Shown: positions 44,087 to 53,928, numbered from the stretch's first letter. The stretch: 64,000 bases of DNA from Idiomarina xiamenensis 10-D-4 (GCF_000299895.1 NZ_AMRG01000009.1:62001-126000), one strand, 5' to 3'. A program made the numbers and translations. The notes: a model not told the origin generated them from the letters alone.

Positions 44087-46078
44087 ATGACCATCAGTAA
44101 GGTCGCTTCAAAGGCTGTCTTTTTTATCTTCTTATGCGCGACCTTTGCTGCCACTGCCGAGCAAGCGCGTGGCGAGCGCACAGCCGAGAGGACGCCGGAA
44201 AAGATGCCGCAACAAGACAAGCTCATGCTAGAACCGATCACGCAAGCTGAGATGCTAAGATGGTTTGATCAGCGAGAAGAGCGTTACAACACGTATTACG
44301 ACCAACTTAAGTCTTTGGATGATCAAGAATTAGCCAAGTTGTTATGGCAAGAAGAGCGTGCCAACTATTATCGAGGCCTAGAACGTATGGCCTTTCATGC
44401 CCCAGTTTACAACATTGAATACCGTTCCAATGAGCTTAATCGGCTACAAGATTACGCCGATGCTGACGCGATGTTAAACGCCTATATCGATAGCTTAACG
44501 GCACGACAAAATGATTTTGAACCACGTTGTTCAGCCCATGGTTCCAAGCGGGCATTGCAACTGGACAGCGGTTTTCAATGGCCGTTTCGCTATCAGTTGC
44601 ACTATGACAAGGCCTCGTTAGCCGATGGCAGCGCCGTGCCTTTTGTTGACGAAAGTAACCCGGCTCGTACTCATAATTCGGTGATCAAAAGTGGCGATAT
44701 TTACTGTTTAAGCAGTCGTGACCAGCAGCCGCTAGCGCCACAGTCGGTCAGCGTCAATTTTAGAGCGCAAATACCTGACGCCATCGTTGAGTTTGAATTT
44801 AGTGCCCAAGATCAGGGTAAAACCCTGACTAAACAAGGTTATACCGTGACTGTACAGAGTTGGCGCGATAACCGTTTTGAGATCTACATTGATAGCCCGA
44901 CGGGTGATGCTCGGCAACGTTTTCGCAGTCATGATGTGCTAGCCGAAGCACAGAACGAGCTCGGCCTGCATTTAACTTGGCACAGCAGCCAGCGCAGGCC
45001 CTTGGCTGAAGTGCCGGTGGTCGATGATGTTGTGCGTGAGTTAATTCAACGCGCGTTAGCGGAAGATATTAGCGCCGCCGAGGCACGTGCCGAACTGCAA
45101 GCACTGCAACGGCAATTTAATCAACAGCAGGGCAACCGCTTGTATCTAGCGCGCGCGTTTAATGGCGATGTTGATACGGCACGCGTGACCCTAATGGTTT
45201 ATAACGACAGCAATCCGGTGATCGAGAGAAAGGTGCAATTACCGGTGCAGCGTCTGGTTAACGAAGTGGCAGAAGATGCCGATATTGAGCAAGCATTGAC
45301 GGCAGTCGAGGTGACTGCACCGGTTTATGACAAACGCTTGAGTGTGAATGCCGAACAGGCTGATTTAAGTGAAACCGCGCTGCAAAAACAGGTTAAGCTA
45401 AACTTGTTTACGGTGTTTGACCAAAGTGCTTTGCGTGCCGACGATTATCCCAATCAGGTGTCGTGGTTTTATCCGCCACTGCGCAGCGATTTGCTACTAC
45501 ACCGACACCAGCGCGTGATAAAAACCAGCGCCTCGATGCTGTTGTTTTTGGACGAACAAGAACAACCGATGGTCGACCCTGCATTTAAAGATTTTTATGC
45601 CGACCCTAAAGCCGATATTCACTATGCCTCAGCATTAAAGGTGGGTGGTATTGAAGCGCCGTTTATGGCGGCTCGTTTAGAATTCGACCCAAAACTCTGG
45701 CCGCGACCGCCAGCTCGTGTGACCGGCAAAATATCGTTGGTCAGTGCGCCCAATATGCAACAAGTGCAATATCCGATCGATGATTTACCCGCCGGACTGA
45801 GTTTTACCGATAATCGCTTAACGGTCGATTTGACGGTGTTTGATGTACCCCAGCCGGAATCGATAAAAAAGGATCCGGCATTGGCGGCAGATTATCAATT
45901 GATGGCGAAAGACGAACACGGTTATCTGGCGGTGTGGCACAAACAACCGGTGTTTTTGCCTAATAAACGTCGGCCGCGTTATCACACCTATTATTTTTAC
46001 GGGCAACCTGAACACATCGAAATATGGTATCCGGGTAAGCTCGGCATCGTCGATTTGCCGGTAGAGCTTGAGTTGTAG
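44087..46078 (+). CDS. Large exported protein of unknown function
   Basis: 663 residues with a signal peptide (SKAVFFIFLCATFAATAEQARG, about 1-25). An acidic helical part (about 50-140) is followed by several beta-rich stretches (for example VSVNFRAQIPDAIVEFEFSAQD and RVTGKISLVSAPNMQQVQYPID) that look like repeated Ig-like domains. Single Cys residues at about 147 and 205 could form a disulfide. I recognise no family. It stands alone between the 43.4-kb gene (divergent) and a small unknown gene. Confidence 0.6.
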   Translation: MTISKVASKAVFFIFLCATFAATAEQARGERTAERTPEKMPQQDKLMLEPITQAEMLRWFDQREERYNTYYDQLKSLDDQELAKLLWQEERANYYRGLERMAFHAPVYNIEYRSNELNRLQDYADADAMLNAYIDSLTARQNDFEPRCSAHGSKRALQLDSGFQWPFRYQLHYDKASLADGSAVPFVDESNPARTHNSVIKSGDIYCLSSRDQQPLAPQSVSVNFRAQIPDAIVEFEFSAQDQGKTLTKQGYTVTVQSWRDNRFEIYIDSPTGDARQRFRSHDVLAEAQNELGLHLTWHSSQRRPLAEVPVVDDVVRELIQRALAEDISAAEARAELQALQRQFNQQQGNRLYLARAFNGDVDTARVTLMVYNDSNPVIERKVQLPVQRLVNEVAEDADIEQALTAVEVTAPVYDKRLSVNAEQADLSETALQKQVKLNLFTVFDQSALRADDYPNQVSWFYPPLRSDLLLHRHQRVIKTSASMLLFLDEQEQPMVDPAFKDFYADPKADIHYASALKVGGIEAPFMAARLEFDPKLWPRPPARVTGKISLVSAPNMQQVQYPIDDLPAGLSFTDNRLTVDLTVFDVPQPESIKKDPALAADYQLMAKDEHGYLAVWHKQPVFLPNKRRPRYHTYYFYGQPEHIEIWYPGKLGIVDLPVELEL

Positions 46079-46121
46079 TCGCGGGCCAAAGTAGTAATGG
46101 ATTATTAAGGTAGCAGAAGTT

Positions 46122-46523
46122 ATGCAAACAGCCGATATAGAAGCGCACTGGCCTAACGCCCTGCGTTGGTTCTTAAGCCAAGACTTACATCATTTTGCGC
46201 CTTGGCGGTTACTCGAAAAACATCAGCAGTTTGAGTTTCATACCGAATCGGTAGAAGACGATGGCCCGCCCCGCAAAGGTACCCTATTCGTCTTCGCGCG
46301 ACGCGATGATAACGGCGACTTTGCCGGTTTGCAGATGGTCGATGGCATCATTACCGAGCGCGTTATTTGCTTTCATCCGTTAATACCGACCCATGATCCT
46401 AATCAGGGCTTAAACGTGGTTAGCGCTATTTACGAAAACGTCTTCGACTTTGTGGCGTACAAAATCATCGACGATATGAAACAGCAAGCGCAGCAGGTTG
46501 ATGCGAGTGAGCTACGGCGTTAG
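46122..46523 (+). CDS. Small cytoplasmic protein of unknown function
   Basis: 133 residues, no signal peptide or membrane segment. The middle has a beta-rich pattern (QQFEFHTESVED, GTLFVFARRDDNGDFAGLQMVDG), with an acidic C-terminal helix. It begins 44 bases after the large exported protein and may share its transcript. I do not recognise the family. Confidence 0.6.
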   Translation: MQTADIEAHWPNALRWFLSQDLHHFAPWRLLEKHQQFEFHTESVEDDGPPRKGTLFVFARRDDNGDFAGLQMVDGIITERVICFHPLIPTHDPNQGLNVVSAIYENVFDFVAYKIIDDMKQQAQQVDASELRR

Positions 46524-46816
46524 GGGGCAAGCTTGGCTAGATTAAAAAAACTGTGGCAGTTTGGATTAGTTGTTGCTTCCTCTCGGCATTGTATTCGGCT
46601 CGCTCAATGATTTTCTAGTTTGTTTGGGCAACTCTCAACCATAGCAGGTGTCGAGCAAAGTATGGGAAGTCCAGATTTGTCGCGTATATGTCACAAGCCA
46701 TTCTTGGACAGCTTTGAGCGATTTCGTACTAAAGACCATCAATGATTTGAAAGTGACTTCAACTCATGAACAGAAAACAATGGCATTTGAAGGGGGAATG
46801 CTCTGAAAGCCTTTAA

Positions 46817-46893
46817 TGGCCCGCCCGATAGGATTCGAACCTATGACCTCAGCCTCCGGAGGGCTGCGCTCTATCCAGCTGAGCTACGGGCGG
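46817..46893 (-). tRNA. tRNA-Arg (anticodon CCG)
   Basis: The complete cloverleaf is readable on the minus strand: acceptor stem CCGCCCG/CGGGCGG, discriminator G and encoded CCA (46817-46819), D-arm TAGCTCAGCTGGATAGAGC, anticodon stem CAGCC/GGCTG with loop CTCCGGA (anticodon CCG), and T-arm GGTTCGAATCC. It closely matches E. coli tRNA-Arg(CCG). About 290 bases without a gene separate it from 46523, and I see no integration remnants there. Confidence 0.97.
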
Positions 46894-46994
46894 TTGCTTG
46901 CGGTGAAGCAGGCGAGGATTCTAGGAAAATCAGCCGCGCTTGTCCAGCGAAATGCGGTTTTTGTTGGTTTGGCGCTGGTGAGCGTGTTTAACGA

Positions 46995-47026
46995 TTGACA
47001 GTGTATTGAGAATGATTATCATAATC
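46995..47026 (+). promoter_or_regulatory. Fur-box-overlapped promoter of the TonB receptor gene
   Basis: GAGAATGATTATCATAATC at 47008-47026 is a near-perfect 19-bp Fur box. It overlaps a promoter with TTGACA (46995-47000) and TATCAT (47017-47022, 16-base spacing). Iron-loaded Fur bound here would block transcription, so the downstream genes should be induced by iron starvation. Confidence 0.85.
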
Positions 47027-47042
47027 TCTTTTTGTTGGGGTT

Positions 47043-49163
47043 ATGTCGATCATGCGCTTGTCACCACTTGCTTCTGCGTTGTTGGGTTTATCGTTCACGG
47101 TGGTTACTACCTCGTCGGTCTTAGCACAAACCGATGATGCAGCACCGTCCGAAGTGATTCAGGTGACGGCGACTCGCACTAATATGCCGCAAAGCGCGAT
47201 TCCGGCAACGGTGTCGGTGATCGATGGTGAGGCCTTGCGACAACAGCTAAGTACGGCAAATTCGTTATCTGATGTGCTGGGTAATCTGGTGCCATCTTAT
47301 TCGCCATCGCGACAAAAATTAACCAGCGCCGGCGAAACTCTACGCGGCCGCGACCCGCTGTTCTTGATTGATGGTATTCCACAATCTAACCCACTACGCA
47401 ACGGCTCACGCGCGGCTTACACCATCGACCCCTTTATGATCGAACGGGTTGAGGTGATTCATGGCGCCAGCGCGATCCAAGGTATGGGCGCCAGTGGTGG
47501 TATTATTAATATTGTCACCAAAAAGGCCGAACAGGGCGTTAATCAATCATTTAATGCCGGCATCAGCGGTCCCGACGATCAGTTCAGCGAGGGTTTTTCT
47601 TATCAGACTGGCTACTTGTATCGTTATGGCGGTAAAAAATGGGATGTGGTGTTGGGCACCCAAGTGCGTGATAACGGTGTTTATGTCGATGGGCAAGGTC
47701 AGCTAGTCGGCATTGATGCTGCGCAGGGTGACACCATGGATGCTTGGAGCTACGATTTGTTTGGTAAGCTCAATTATCGTATCGACGATCAGCAACAGCT
47801 AGCGTTTATGCTGAATCACTTCAATATGAGCGGACACGGCGATTACCACGCCGAGGGCGGTGATAAGCTCAACCATCAACCAACCTTATCTTACCAAGGC
47901 GAATATCCGGGCGAACCCGCCGAAAACGAAGTTACCACCTCAAGCCTAACCTATAGTCATAAGGAATGGTTCGGCGCGCATTTAGACTGGCAGGTGTTCA
48001 TTCAGGATTTTTCAGCGCTGTATGGCGGTGGTACCTTTGCCACTTATCAAGACCCAGCCTACGGTGAAGAAGTATTCGACCAATCACGTAATGATTCGCG
48101 TAAATACGGATCGCGTATTACCGTCGATTGGCAAAATTTGGGCGACTCACCGCTGTCGTTGACGACCGGGTTGGATTATCTCAGCGATAGCACCTATCAA
48201 GAACTGGCGTTAACCGGACGTAAGTGGGTACCCGAAAGTGAGTTTGAAAACTGGGCGCCGTATGCGCAGTTGCGATATCAGGCCAACGGATTAACGTTAA
48301 GCGGTGGTTTGCGGTATGAATACGGCAAGCTAAAAGTTGATGATTTTACTACGTTGGCATCGTATGGAAGTGTGTTTGTCGAGGGCGGCTCACCGAGCTT
48401 TAACGAACTATTGAGTAATGTCGGCGTGGTTTACGCGTTAAACGACCAATGGCGTGTATATGCCAGTTATTCGGAAGGTTTTAGTATGGCTGATGTGGGC
48501 CGAGTACTCCGCGGTATCTCGACTCCGGGTTTGAGTATCAATAGTTTTTTAGATTTACAGCCTGTGTTAGCCGACAACAAAGAGGTGGGTGTCGAATATC
48601 GTGGTAATGCGCTGCGCTTTTCACTCAGTTACTTTGAGTCTGACTCTGATTTAGGTGCACGATTAGAGGCTGACGCCGATGGTATTTACAGCGTGATGCG
48701 CGAAAAAACAGCCATTGATGGCATCGAATTTAGTGCTGATTATGCGTTGAACGCGGACATTGCAATTGGTATTAATTATGCCGACACCGATGGTAAGTAC
48801 GATAGCGACGACGATGGCCGCGTAGATAGTCGTCTTGGCGGCAGCAACATTGCGCCAAAACGTGCAAACTTATACTGGAGTCAGCAATGGATGCCCATGT
48901 TGAGTTCGCGGGTGCAATGGAACAAGCTTTTTGACCGTGATATTTATGACGGCGCGGCAGCCATCAATAACTTTTCTGGTTACGACACGGTGGACTTATC
49001 GTTGTTACTCGAAACCCGTGATTGGGGGCAGTGGCGTTTGGGCGTAGAAAACTTATTGGACGAATATTACTTTACTTATTATTCGCAAACCGTGGGTGGC
49101 GACGACAGACAGTTTACCGGCCGTGGCCGCAGTGTCAGTTTGACCTGGCAACAGGATTGGTAA
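47043..49163 (+). CDS. TonB-dependent outer-membrane receptor, iron-regulated
   Basis: 706 residues: signal peptide (cut after VLA, about 29), TonB box (EVIQVTATR, about 37-45), plug domain (about 50-165, with LRGRDPLFLIDGIPQ and RVEVIHGASAIQGMGASGGIINIVTK) and a beta-barrel ending in the aromatic terminus SVSLTWQQDW. The Fur box implies transport of a ferric siderophore or haem. The ligand is not recognisable; no haem FRAP/NPNL motif is evident. A PepSY protein follows. Confidence 0.9.
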   Translation: MSIMRLSPLASALLGLSFTVVTTSSVLAQTDDAAPSEVIQVTATRTNMPQSAIPATVSVIDGEALRQQLSTANSLSDVLGNLVPSYSPSRQKLTSAGETLRGRDPLFLIDGIPQSNPLRNGSRAAYTIDPFMIERVEVIHGASAIQGMGASGGIINIVTKKAEQGVNQSFNAGISGPDDQFSEGFSYQTGYLYRYGGKKWDVVLGTQVRDNGVYVDGQGQLVGIDAAQGDTMDAWSYDLFGKLNYRIDDQQQLAFMLNHFNMSGHGDYHAEGGDKLNHQPTLSYQGEYPGEPAENEVTTSSLTYSHKEWFGAHLDWQVFIQDFSALYGGGTFATYQDPAYGEEVFDQSRNDSRKYGSRITVDWQNLGDSPLSLTTGLDYLSDSTYQELALTGRKWVPESEFENWAPYAQLRYQANGLTLSGGLRYEYGKLKVDDFTTLASYGSVFVEGGSPSFNELLSNVGVVYALNDQWRVYASYSEGFSMADVGRVLRGISTPGLSINSFLDLQPVLADNKEVGVEYRGNALRFSLSYFESDSDLGARLEADADGIYSVMREKTAIDGIEFSADYALNADIAIGINYADTDGKYDSDDDGRVDSRLGGSNIAPKRANLYWSQQWMPMLSSRVQWNKLFDRDIYDGAAAINNFSGYDTVDLSLLLETRDWGQWRLGVENLLDEYYFTYYSQTVGGDDRQFTGRGRSVSLTWQQDW

Positions 49164-49176
49164 GTTAAATCGCGGC

Positions 49177-50220
49177 ATGATGGCCATACGCACTCAAAAA
49201 CGGGCTTGGTTAAGCAGTGGTCGCTGGCATCGCTGGTTGGGCCTAACGCTAAGCCTGTGGTTGTCATTGATGGCCGTTAGCGGTAGTGTGCTGTTGTTTA
49301 AAAATGACTACCTAGCGTGGCAATATCCACAGTTACGTTTGTCACAAGCGGTAACCAGAGCCCAGTCTGCCGCTATTCTAGACCAGCATCAGCATGGTTA
49401 TGCCTATATGCCCACGGCCGATCGGCCGTGGTTAGAAATTGTCGATGCTGAGAATACACATTATTACTACGACGGCAATGGCCAACTATTATTAACGCGT
49501 CCGTTTTTAAGTGACTTAACCAGTATTATGGTGGACTTCCATCACCATTTATTATTGGCTGAGTTGGGGCAGGAATTGCTTGGCATACTCGGCTTAGCAG
49601 CCATCATTTTGGTTGGTTTGGGTGTTTTTCGTTGGTGGCCAAAACATGCCTGGCATTGGCGCTACCTAGCGGTGCGTTTTTACGCGCCGTGGTCACGGCG
49701 CGGCATACAGACTTTGTGGCAAAGTCACCGCAGCATCGGCACGCTGTGCTTGCTGCCGATGTTAGTGGTTTTGCTTAGTGGGGCGGCGATGGTGTATTCG
49801 ACTCCGGTGCGTGCCGCGTTAATCGCATTATTACCACAAACTCAAGAATCCGCCGTCATCATACCCAGTGCTCGCGCCACCAATTGGCAACAACGTTTGC
49901 AGCTCGCGCAGCAGGCATTACCGCAGGCCGATGCCCGTTTAGTTTATTTAGATAAACCCCGTATTCGCTTACGCCAGCAGCATGAGTGGCACCCCAACGG
50001 ACGTAATTATGTGACCTTTGACGAGCAGGGGCGAGTGACGCAAGTTATCGATGTGCGTGACACGGCGCTGGGAGCGCAGATATCACATACCATCTATCCG
50101 TTACACATTGCGAGTATTGGCGGTGGTGCTTATTTGCTGTTCATCCTGTTGTCGGGCTTGGCGCTAATATTGTTACCGCTCAGCGGTTGCTGGGTTTGGC
50201 TGAAGCGGCAACAACGATAA
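49177..50220 (+). CDS. PepSY-associated transmembrane protein, probable siderophore-iron reductase partner
   Basis: 347 residues with four membrane segments: one after the typical RWHRWLGLTLSLWLSLMAVSGSVLLFK start, a pair around 130-150 and 190-210, and one near the C-terminus. Conserved His residues are in DFHHHLLLAELG and SHRSIGTL. PepSY_TM proteins next to Fur-controlled receptors are commonly involved in reduction of iron from siderophores at the inner membrane. It lies 13 bases after the receptor gene and is probably co-transcribed. Confidence 0.82.
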   Translation: MMAIRTQKRAWLSSGRWHRWLGLTLSLWLSLMAVSGSVLLFKNDYLAWQYPQLRLSQAVTRAQSAAILDQHQHGYAYMPTADRPWLEIVDAENTHYYYDGNGQLLLTRPFLSDLTSIMVDFHHHLLLAELGQELLGILGLAAIILVGLGVFRWWPKHAWHWRYLAVRFYAPWSRRGIQTLWQSHRSIGTLCLLPMLVVLLSGAAMVYSTPVRAALIALLPQTQESAVIIPSARATNWQQRLQLAQQALPQADARLVYLDKPRIRLRQQHEWHPNGRNYVTFDEQGRVTQVIDVRDTALGAQISHTIYPLHIASIGGGAYLLFILLSGLALILLPLSGCWVWLKRQQR

Positions 50221-50238
50221 ACACTTAATTTATTAGCC

Positions 50239-50706
50239 CTAGTTCGATTCACGCACCGCCAAGAACTTGATAGTGAGTGGATAATTTTTGATTTCGCCGT
50301 CTTTTGCACGTAATGCACCTAAAATGGTGAAAATCACCGAGCAAATAAAGAGTGCGACCAATAATGGTATGCCGATCGCAATCAAAATCAGGGTGGTGAA
50401 AATACACGCGTAAATCAAGGCGCTAATGATCCAGTTAAAAATGACTCGACCATTCTGATCGATGTAATCATTTTCGCTGCGCGACAGCCACATCACCAAC
50501 GGCGCCAACCAGCCCAATACGGGAATGATGAAGCCCAGAAACTGCGCAAAATGCATCAGCATGGCGTATTGTTTGACGTCTTGCAGGTCAACTCCGGCTA
50601 ACGCCGGTTCGTTGAGTAGCTTGGCCTTTTCTCGTTCAAATTCTTCTGCAGTAATGGCACCTTTTTCTTTTAATTCGTATAGGCGCTCGAGCTTATCAAC
50701 GTTCAT
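50239..50706 (-). CDS. SHOCT plus DUF4870 membrane protein
   Basis: 155 residues. The N-terminus is a SHOCT motif (KLERLYELKEKGAITAEEFEREKAKLL, about 4-30). It is followed by a DUF4870/Tic20-like part with three membrane segments (about 50-140) and the signature SENDYIDQNGRVIFNWIIS. Function is unknown. It stands alone, converging on the PepSY gene. Confidence 0.8.
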   Translation of the reverse strand: MNVDKLERLYELKEKGAITAEEFEREKAKLLNEPALAGVDLQDVKQYAMLMHFAQFLGFIIPVLGWLAPLVMWLSRSENDYIDQNGRVIFNWIISALIYACIFTTLILIAIGIPLLVALFICSVIFTILGALRAKDGEIKNYPLTIKFLAVRESN

Positions 50707-50846
50707 TATATTTTCCCTAATGTCAGTCGTGATTGACTATAACTCAGTTAATATTTAGCACATACTACGACGGTCGTCTGAATTAAGTGCTATTTTTGTC
50801 AGTAGCTCGACTCCAAAACAATAAAAAACGGGCGGAACAACCGGCT

Positions 50847-51884
50847 ATGGTGGCAGACAAATTAATCCGAATACAAACTGACTCTGCTGATCATGTGATT
50901 GCGCAGTTTAAGCAGCGCGTTGCTTACAATATTTATATCGGTGCGGTACTTCTAGTACTACCGCTATTAGCCGCGCAGTGGCTTTCTTCACACTGGCTGA
51001 TGGTGGTATTGCTGGGGCTGATTGGTGCTTTTTTGCTGGCTATTGTTGTGCGCGGCAGGGAACGGCAGTTACAGCTAAGCACACAAATCATTTTTGTCAT
51101 TCTGTTAGCCGGTTCCATCACCTACTCAATTGCCATTAACGGTATGGACGGGTTGTTTTGGGCCTATCCGGTGCTGGCTTCCATCGTGTTTTTATTGCCT
51201 GCGCGACCTGCGGTGATCTTTGGTGTCGGCTTTGCCGTGTTAGCCTCGCTGGCCTGCTACTTTAGTCTGCCTTGGCCGTTCGCGTGGCGCGGTATTTTAT
51301 CGTTGCTAGCGTTGTTGGCCATTGTGATAACGCTGACAGTCATGTTAGAGCGTATGCAACAGCGCATGGCGCAATTGATAGAAACCGACCCGCTTACCGG
51401 TTGTTTTAATCGGCATCGGGTCATTACGGTGTTAGACCATGCCATCGATGCGCAACAGCGGCAGCAGCAACAAGCGGCAATGATCATGCTTGATTTGGAT
51501 TGGTTCAAACCGGTTAACGATAAACACGGACACTTAAATGGCGACCGCGTGTTAAAGCAGGTAGCGCGTTGTCTTCAGCAAGGATTAGACGATCACGCCA
51601 CGCTGTTTCGGGTTGGCGGCGAAGAGTTTATGGTGGTGGTGCCACATCTGTCACCGTCTCAGGCTGAACAGTTAGCGCAGACATTATTACAACAGATAAG
51701 ACAACAACCCTATAAACTGGATAGCGGTGAAATACGTATGACAGCCAGTGCCGGTGTTGCTAGCGTTGTCGCCAGCGATACTTGGCAACACTGGTTAGGG
51801 CGAGCCGACCGTTCGCTATATCAGGCTAAACAAGCGGGACGCGACCGCGTGGTCGTGGCACAACAACCAACAGCAGAGGCATAG
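50847..51884 (+). CDS. Membrane-bound diguanylate cyclase
   Basis: Five to six membrane segments (about 20-175) lead to a GGDEF domain (about 180-340) with the active-site RVGGEEFMVVV. It should make c-di-GMP. The inhibitory I-site RxxD is absent at its usual place (GLDD instead). No periplasmic sensor domain is seen. I prefer the ATG at 50847; a GTG 60 bases upstream would add a basic, non-hydrophobic stretch. It lies 7 bases before ktrA, so it may be co-transcribed with the potassium system. Confidence 0.85.
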   Translation: MVADKLIRIQTDSADHVIAQFKQRVAYNIYIGAVLLVLPLLAAQWLSSHWLMVVLLGLIGAFLLAIVVRGRERQLQLSTQIIFVILLAGSITYSIAINGMDGLFWAYPVLASIVFLLPARPAVIFGVGFAVLASLACYFSLPWPFAWRGILSLLALLAIVITLTVMLERMQQRMAQLIETDPLTGCFNRHRVITVLDHAIDAQQRQQQQAAMIMLDLDWFKPVNDKHGHLNGDRVLKQVARCLQQGLDDHATLFRVGGEEFMVVVPHLSPSQAEQLAQTLLQQIRQQPYKLDSGEIRMTASAGVASVVASDTWQHWLGRADRSLYQAKQAGRDRVVVAQQPTAEA

Positions 51885-51891
51885 CAACAGC

Positions 51892-52551
51892 ATGGCGCAG
51901 TTTGCAGTGATCGGATTAGGGCGCTTTGGCGCGCGTACTTGTTTGGAGCTTCTTAACTTAGGCCACGCGGTGATTGGCGTCGATAGCGATGCAAAAGCGG
52001 TTGATGCGCTGGCCGATGATTTAACGCACTCGGCCATCGCTGACGTAACCGACGAACGAGCGTTGAAAGAACTGAACTTGGCTGACTGTGATGCGGTGCT
52101 GGTATCAATCGGCGAAGATCTTGAGGCCAGTTTAATGTGTGTCCTGCATTTAAAGGGTATTGGTGTCGAAGAAATCTGGGCTAAGGCCACTTCTAAAGCG
52201 CACCATGTGATCCTCTCCAAATTGGGTGTAAAACGTATTATCCATCCGGAGGAGGAAATGGGGATCCGGGTGGCACAAGCGCTTAATTATCCGATGGTGC
52301 GAGAGTATATTTCGTTAGGGCATAACATTTATGTGGTTGAGGTCGAAGTCACCGAGCAGGTTGCCGGGCAAAAGCTTTCTGAGCTACTAAAAAAGGGGCA
52401 AAAGGATACCTCGGTTAACGCTTTGCTGGTTAAGCGGCGTGACGAAATCCACGCGCCGGTGCCCAATGATATGTTGTTGGAAGAAAAAGACACGTTGGTG
52501 CTCAGTGGTAACTTAAAAGCACTAAAAAATTTAGCTCCGCATTTGGCTTAA
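51892..52551 (+). CDS. ktrA: KtrA, cytoplasmic gating subunit of the KtrAB potassium transporter
   Basis: 219 residues: an RCK_N domain with the nucleotide site VIGLGRFGARTCLELLNLGHAVIGVDSD (about 4-31) and an RCK_C domain (about 135-219). A single RCK unit of this size is KtrA rather than the double-unit TrkA. Paired with ktrB 6 bases downstream, it forms a sodium-dependent potassium uptake system important for osmoadaptation. Confidence 0.9.
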   Translation: MAQFAVIGLGRFGARTCLELLNLGHAVIGVDSDAKAVDALADDLTHSAIADVTDERALKELNLADCDAVLVSIGEDLEASLMCVLHLKGIGVEEIWAKATSKAHHVILSKLGVKRIIHPEEEMGIRVAQALNYPMVREYISLGHNIYVVEVEVTEQVAGQKLSELLKKGQKDTSVNALLVKRRDEIHAPVPNDMLLEEKDTLVLSGNLKALKNLAPHLA

Positions 52552-52557
52552 GTCGCG

Positions 52558-53928
52558 ATGAAGAATTGGCGTCCAAACGTTCGTAATCTGTATCGTATTC
52601 ATCCACGTCGCAGCCGCTCGGTGATTAACGCCAGTCCGCCTATCGTATTGGCTGGCGGCTTTGCATGCTTAATTTTGTTAGGCACGCTGTTACTCAAGCT
52701 ACCCTTCGCTACCGTCACCCCCATTGACTGGTTGCAGGCTCTCTTTACCGCTACTTCGGCGGTCACCGTGACCGGCTTGGTGGTGGTTGATACCGGCACC
52801 CAATTTACTCATGCCGGACAAGTTATTATTGCCATGCTGATTCAAGCTGGCGGCTTAGGTTTTATGACCTTTGCCGTGGTTGCGGCGTTAAGTCTGGCGG
52901 GGCGTTTAGGGGTGCGTGGTCAAGTGATGGCGCAAGAGGCGTTCAACCAAACCAGTTTGGCGCAAGTGGGGCGGATTGCTAAAGGGGTTTTGCTGTTTGC
53001 CTTTACCATTGAGCTGATCGGTTTCGTTTTATTAACGCTGGTTTGGTGGCCCGAACAAGGCTTGGGGCAGGCCGCTTTCAACGGTTTCTTTTACGTTATT
53101 TCGGCTTTTAACAACGCCGGTTTTGCGTTATCGAGCGACAGCCTAATGGCTTATGTCGGACATATTCCGGTAAACCTAATTATTACCGGGCTGTTTATCG
53201 TCGGCGGTTTAGGTTTTGTCGTGTTGCTGGACATTTATGATAATCGCCGCTGGTCAAAACTCAGTGTTTACACCAAAGCTATTATCTTAACGACGTTGAT
53301 TGTGAATCTGGTTGCGTTTGTGTTGATGTGGTTACTGGAGTCAAATAACCCAGCGACCTTGGCCGGTAAGCCGTGGAGTACGCAAATCATGGGCGCTTGG
53401 TTTCAAGCGGTTACGCCGCGTACTGCCGGTTTTAATACGCTGGATACTAGCGCCTTAACCGAGGCTAGCTCATTATTAACCATCTTTCTGATGTTTATCG
53501 GTGGCGGCTCAATGAGTACTGCTGGTGGTATTAAGTTAGGAACCTTTATTGTATTGATGGTGGCTACCTACGCCTTTTTAAGGCGTCGTGAGCACGTTAC
53601 CTTATTACGACGTACGGTGCCGCCAGAGATGGTGGTCAAGGCCTTAGCGGTATCGATGATCATGGTGATGTTAGCGTTCATTGGGGTGTTCGCGTTGGCG
53701 GTGCTGGAGCGTGCCGATTTTATCGACGTGGTGTTTGAGGTGGTATCGGCGTTGGGGACTGTGGGTTTATCACGCGGTCTGACCGGCGACTTATCGGCGG
53801 CTAGTCAATGTGTCATTATGCTATTAATGTTCAGCGGGCGGATTGGTGCGGTAACCTTGGCTTATTTTTTAGCAACACCGCAAAAACGCCACGTACGTTA
53901 TCCCAAAATGGATATTCAGGTCGGCTGA
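52558..53928 (+). CDS. ktrB: KtrB, potassium-translocating membrane subunit
   Basis: 456 residues with eight main membrane helices in four M1-P-M2 repeats. Pore-loop selectivity segments are visible, such as TSAVTVTGL, SAFNNAGFAL, PRTAGFNTLD and SALGTVGLS, each with its Gly. The loop GGGSMSTAGGIKLG, which gates the pore in KtrB, is present. It follows ktrA directly. Confidence 0.92.
   Translation: MKNWRPNVRNLYRIHPRRSRSVINASPPIVLAGGFACLILLGTLLLKLPFATVTPIDWLQALFTATSAVTVTGLVVVDTGTQFTHAGQVIIAMLIQAGGLGFMTFAVVAALSLAGRLGVRGQVMAQEAFNQTSLAQVGRIAKGVLLFAFTIELIGFVLLTLVWWPEQGLGQAAFNGFFYVISAFNNAGFALSSDSLMAYVGHIPVNLIITGLFIVGGLGFVVLLDIYDNRRWSKLSVYTKAIILTTLIVNLVAFVLMWLLESNNPATLAGKPWSTQIMGAWFQAVTPRTAGFNTLDTSALTEASSLLTIFLMFIGGGSMSTAGGIKLGTFIVLMVATYAFLRRREHVTLLRRTVPPEMVVKALAVSMIMVMLAFIGVFALAVLERADFIDVVFEVVSALGTVGLSRGLTGDLSAASQCVIMLLMFSGRIGAVTLAYFLATPQKRHVRYPKMDIQVG

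Noticed and set aside
46524-46816. Integration remnants beside tRNA-Arg
   Set aside because: tRNA genes are common attachment sites, but I see no duplicated tRNA 3' end, integrase fragment or composition change in this stretch.
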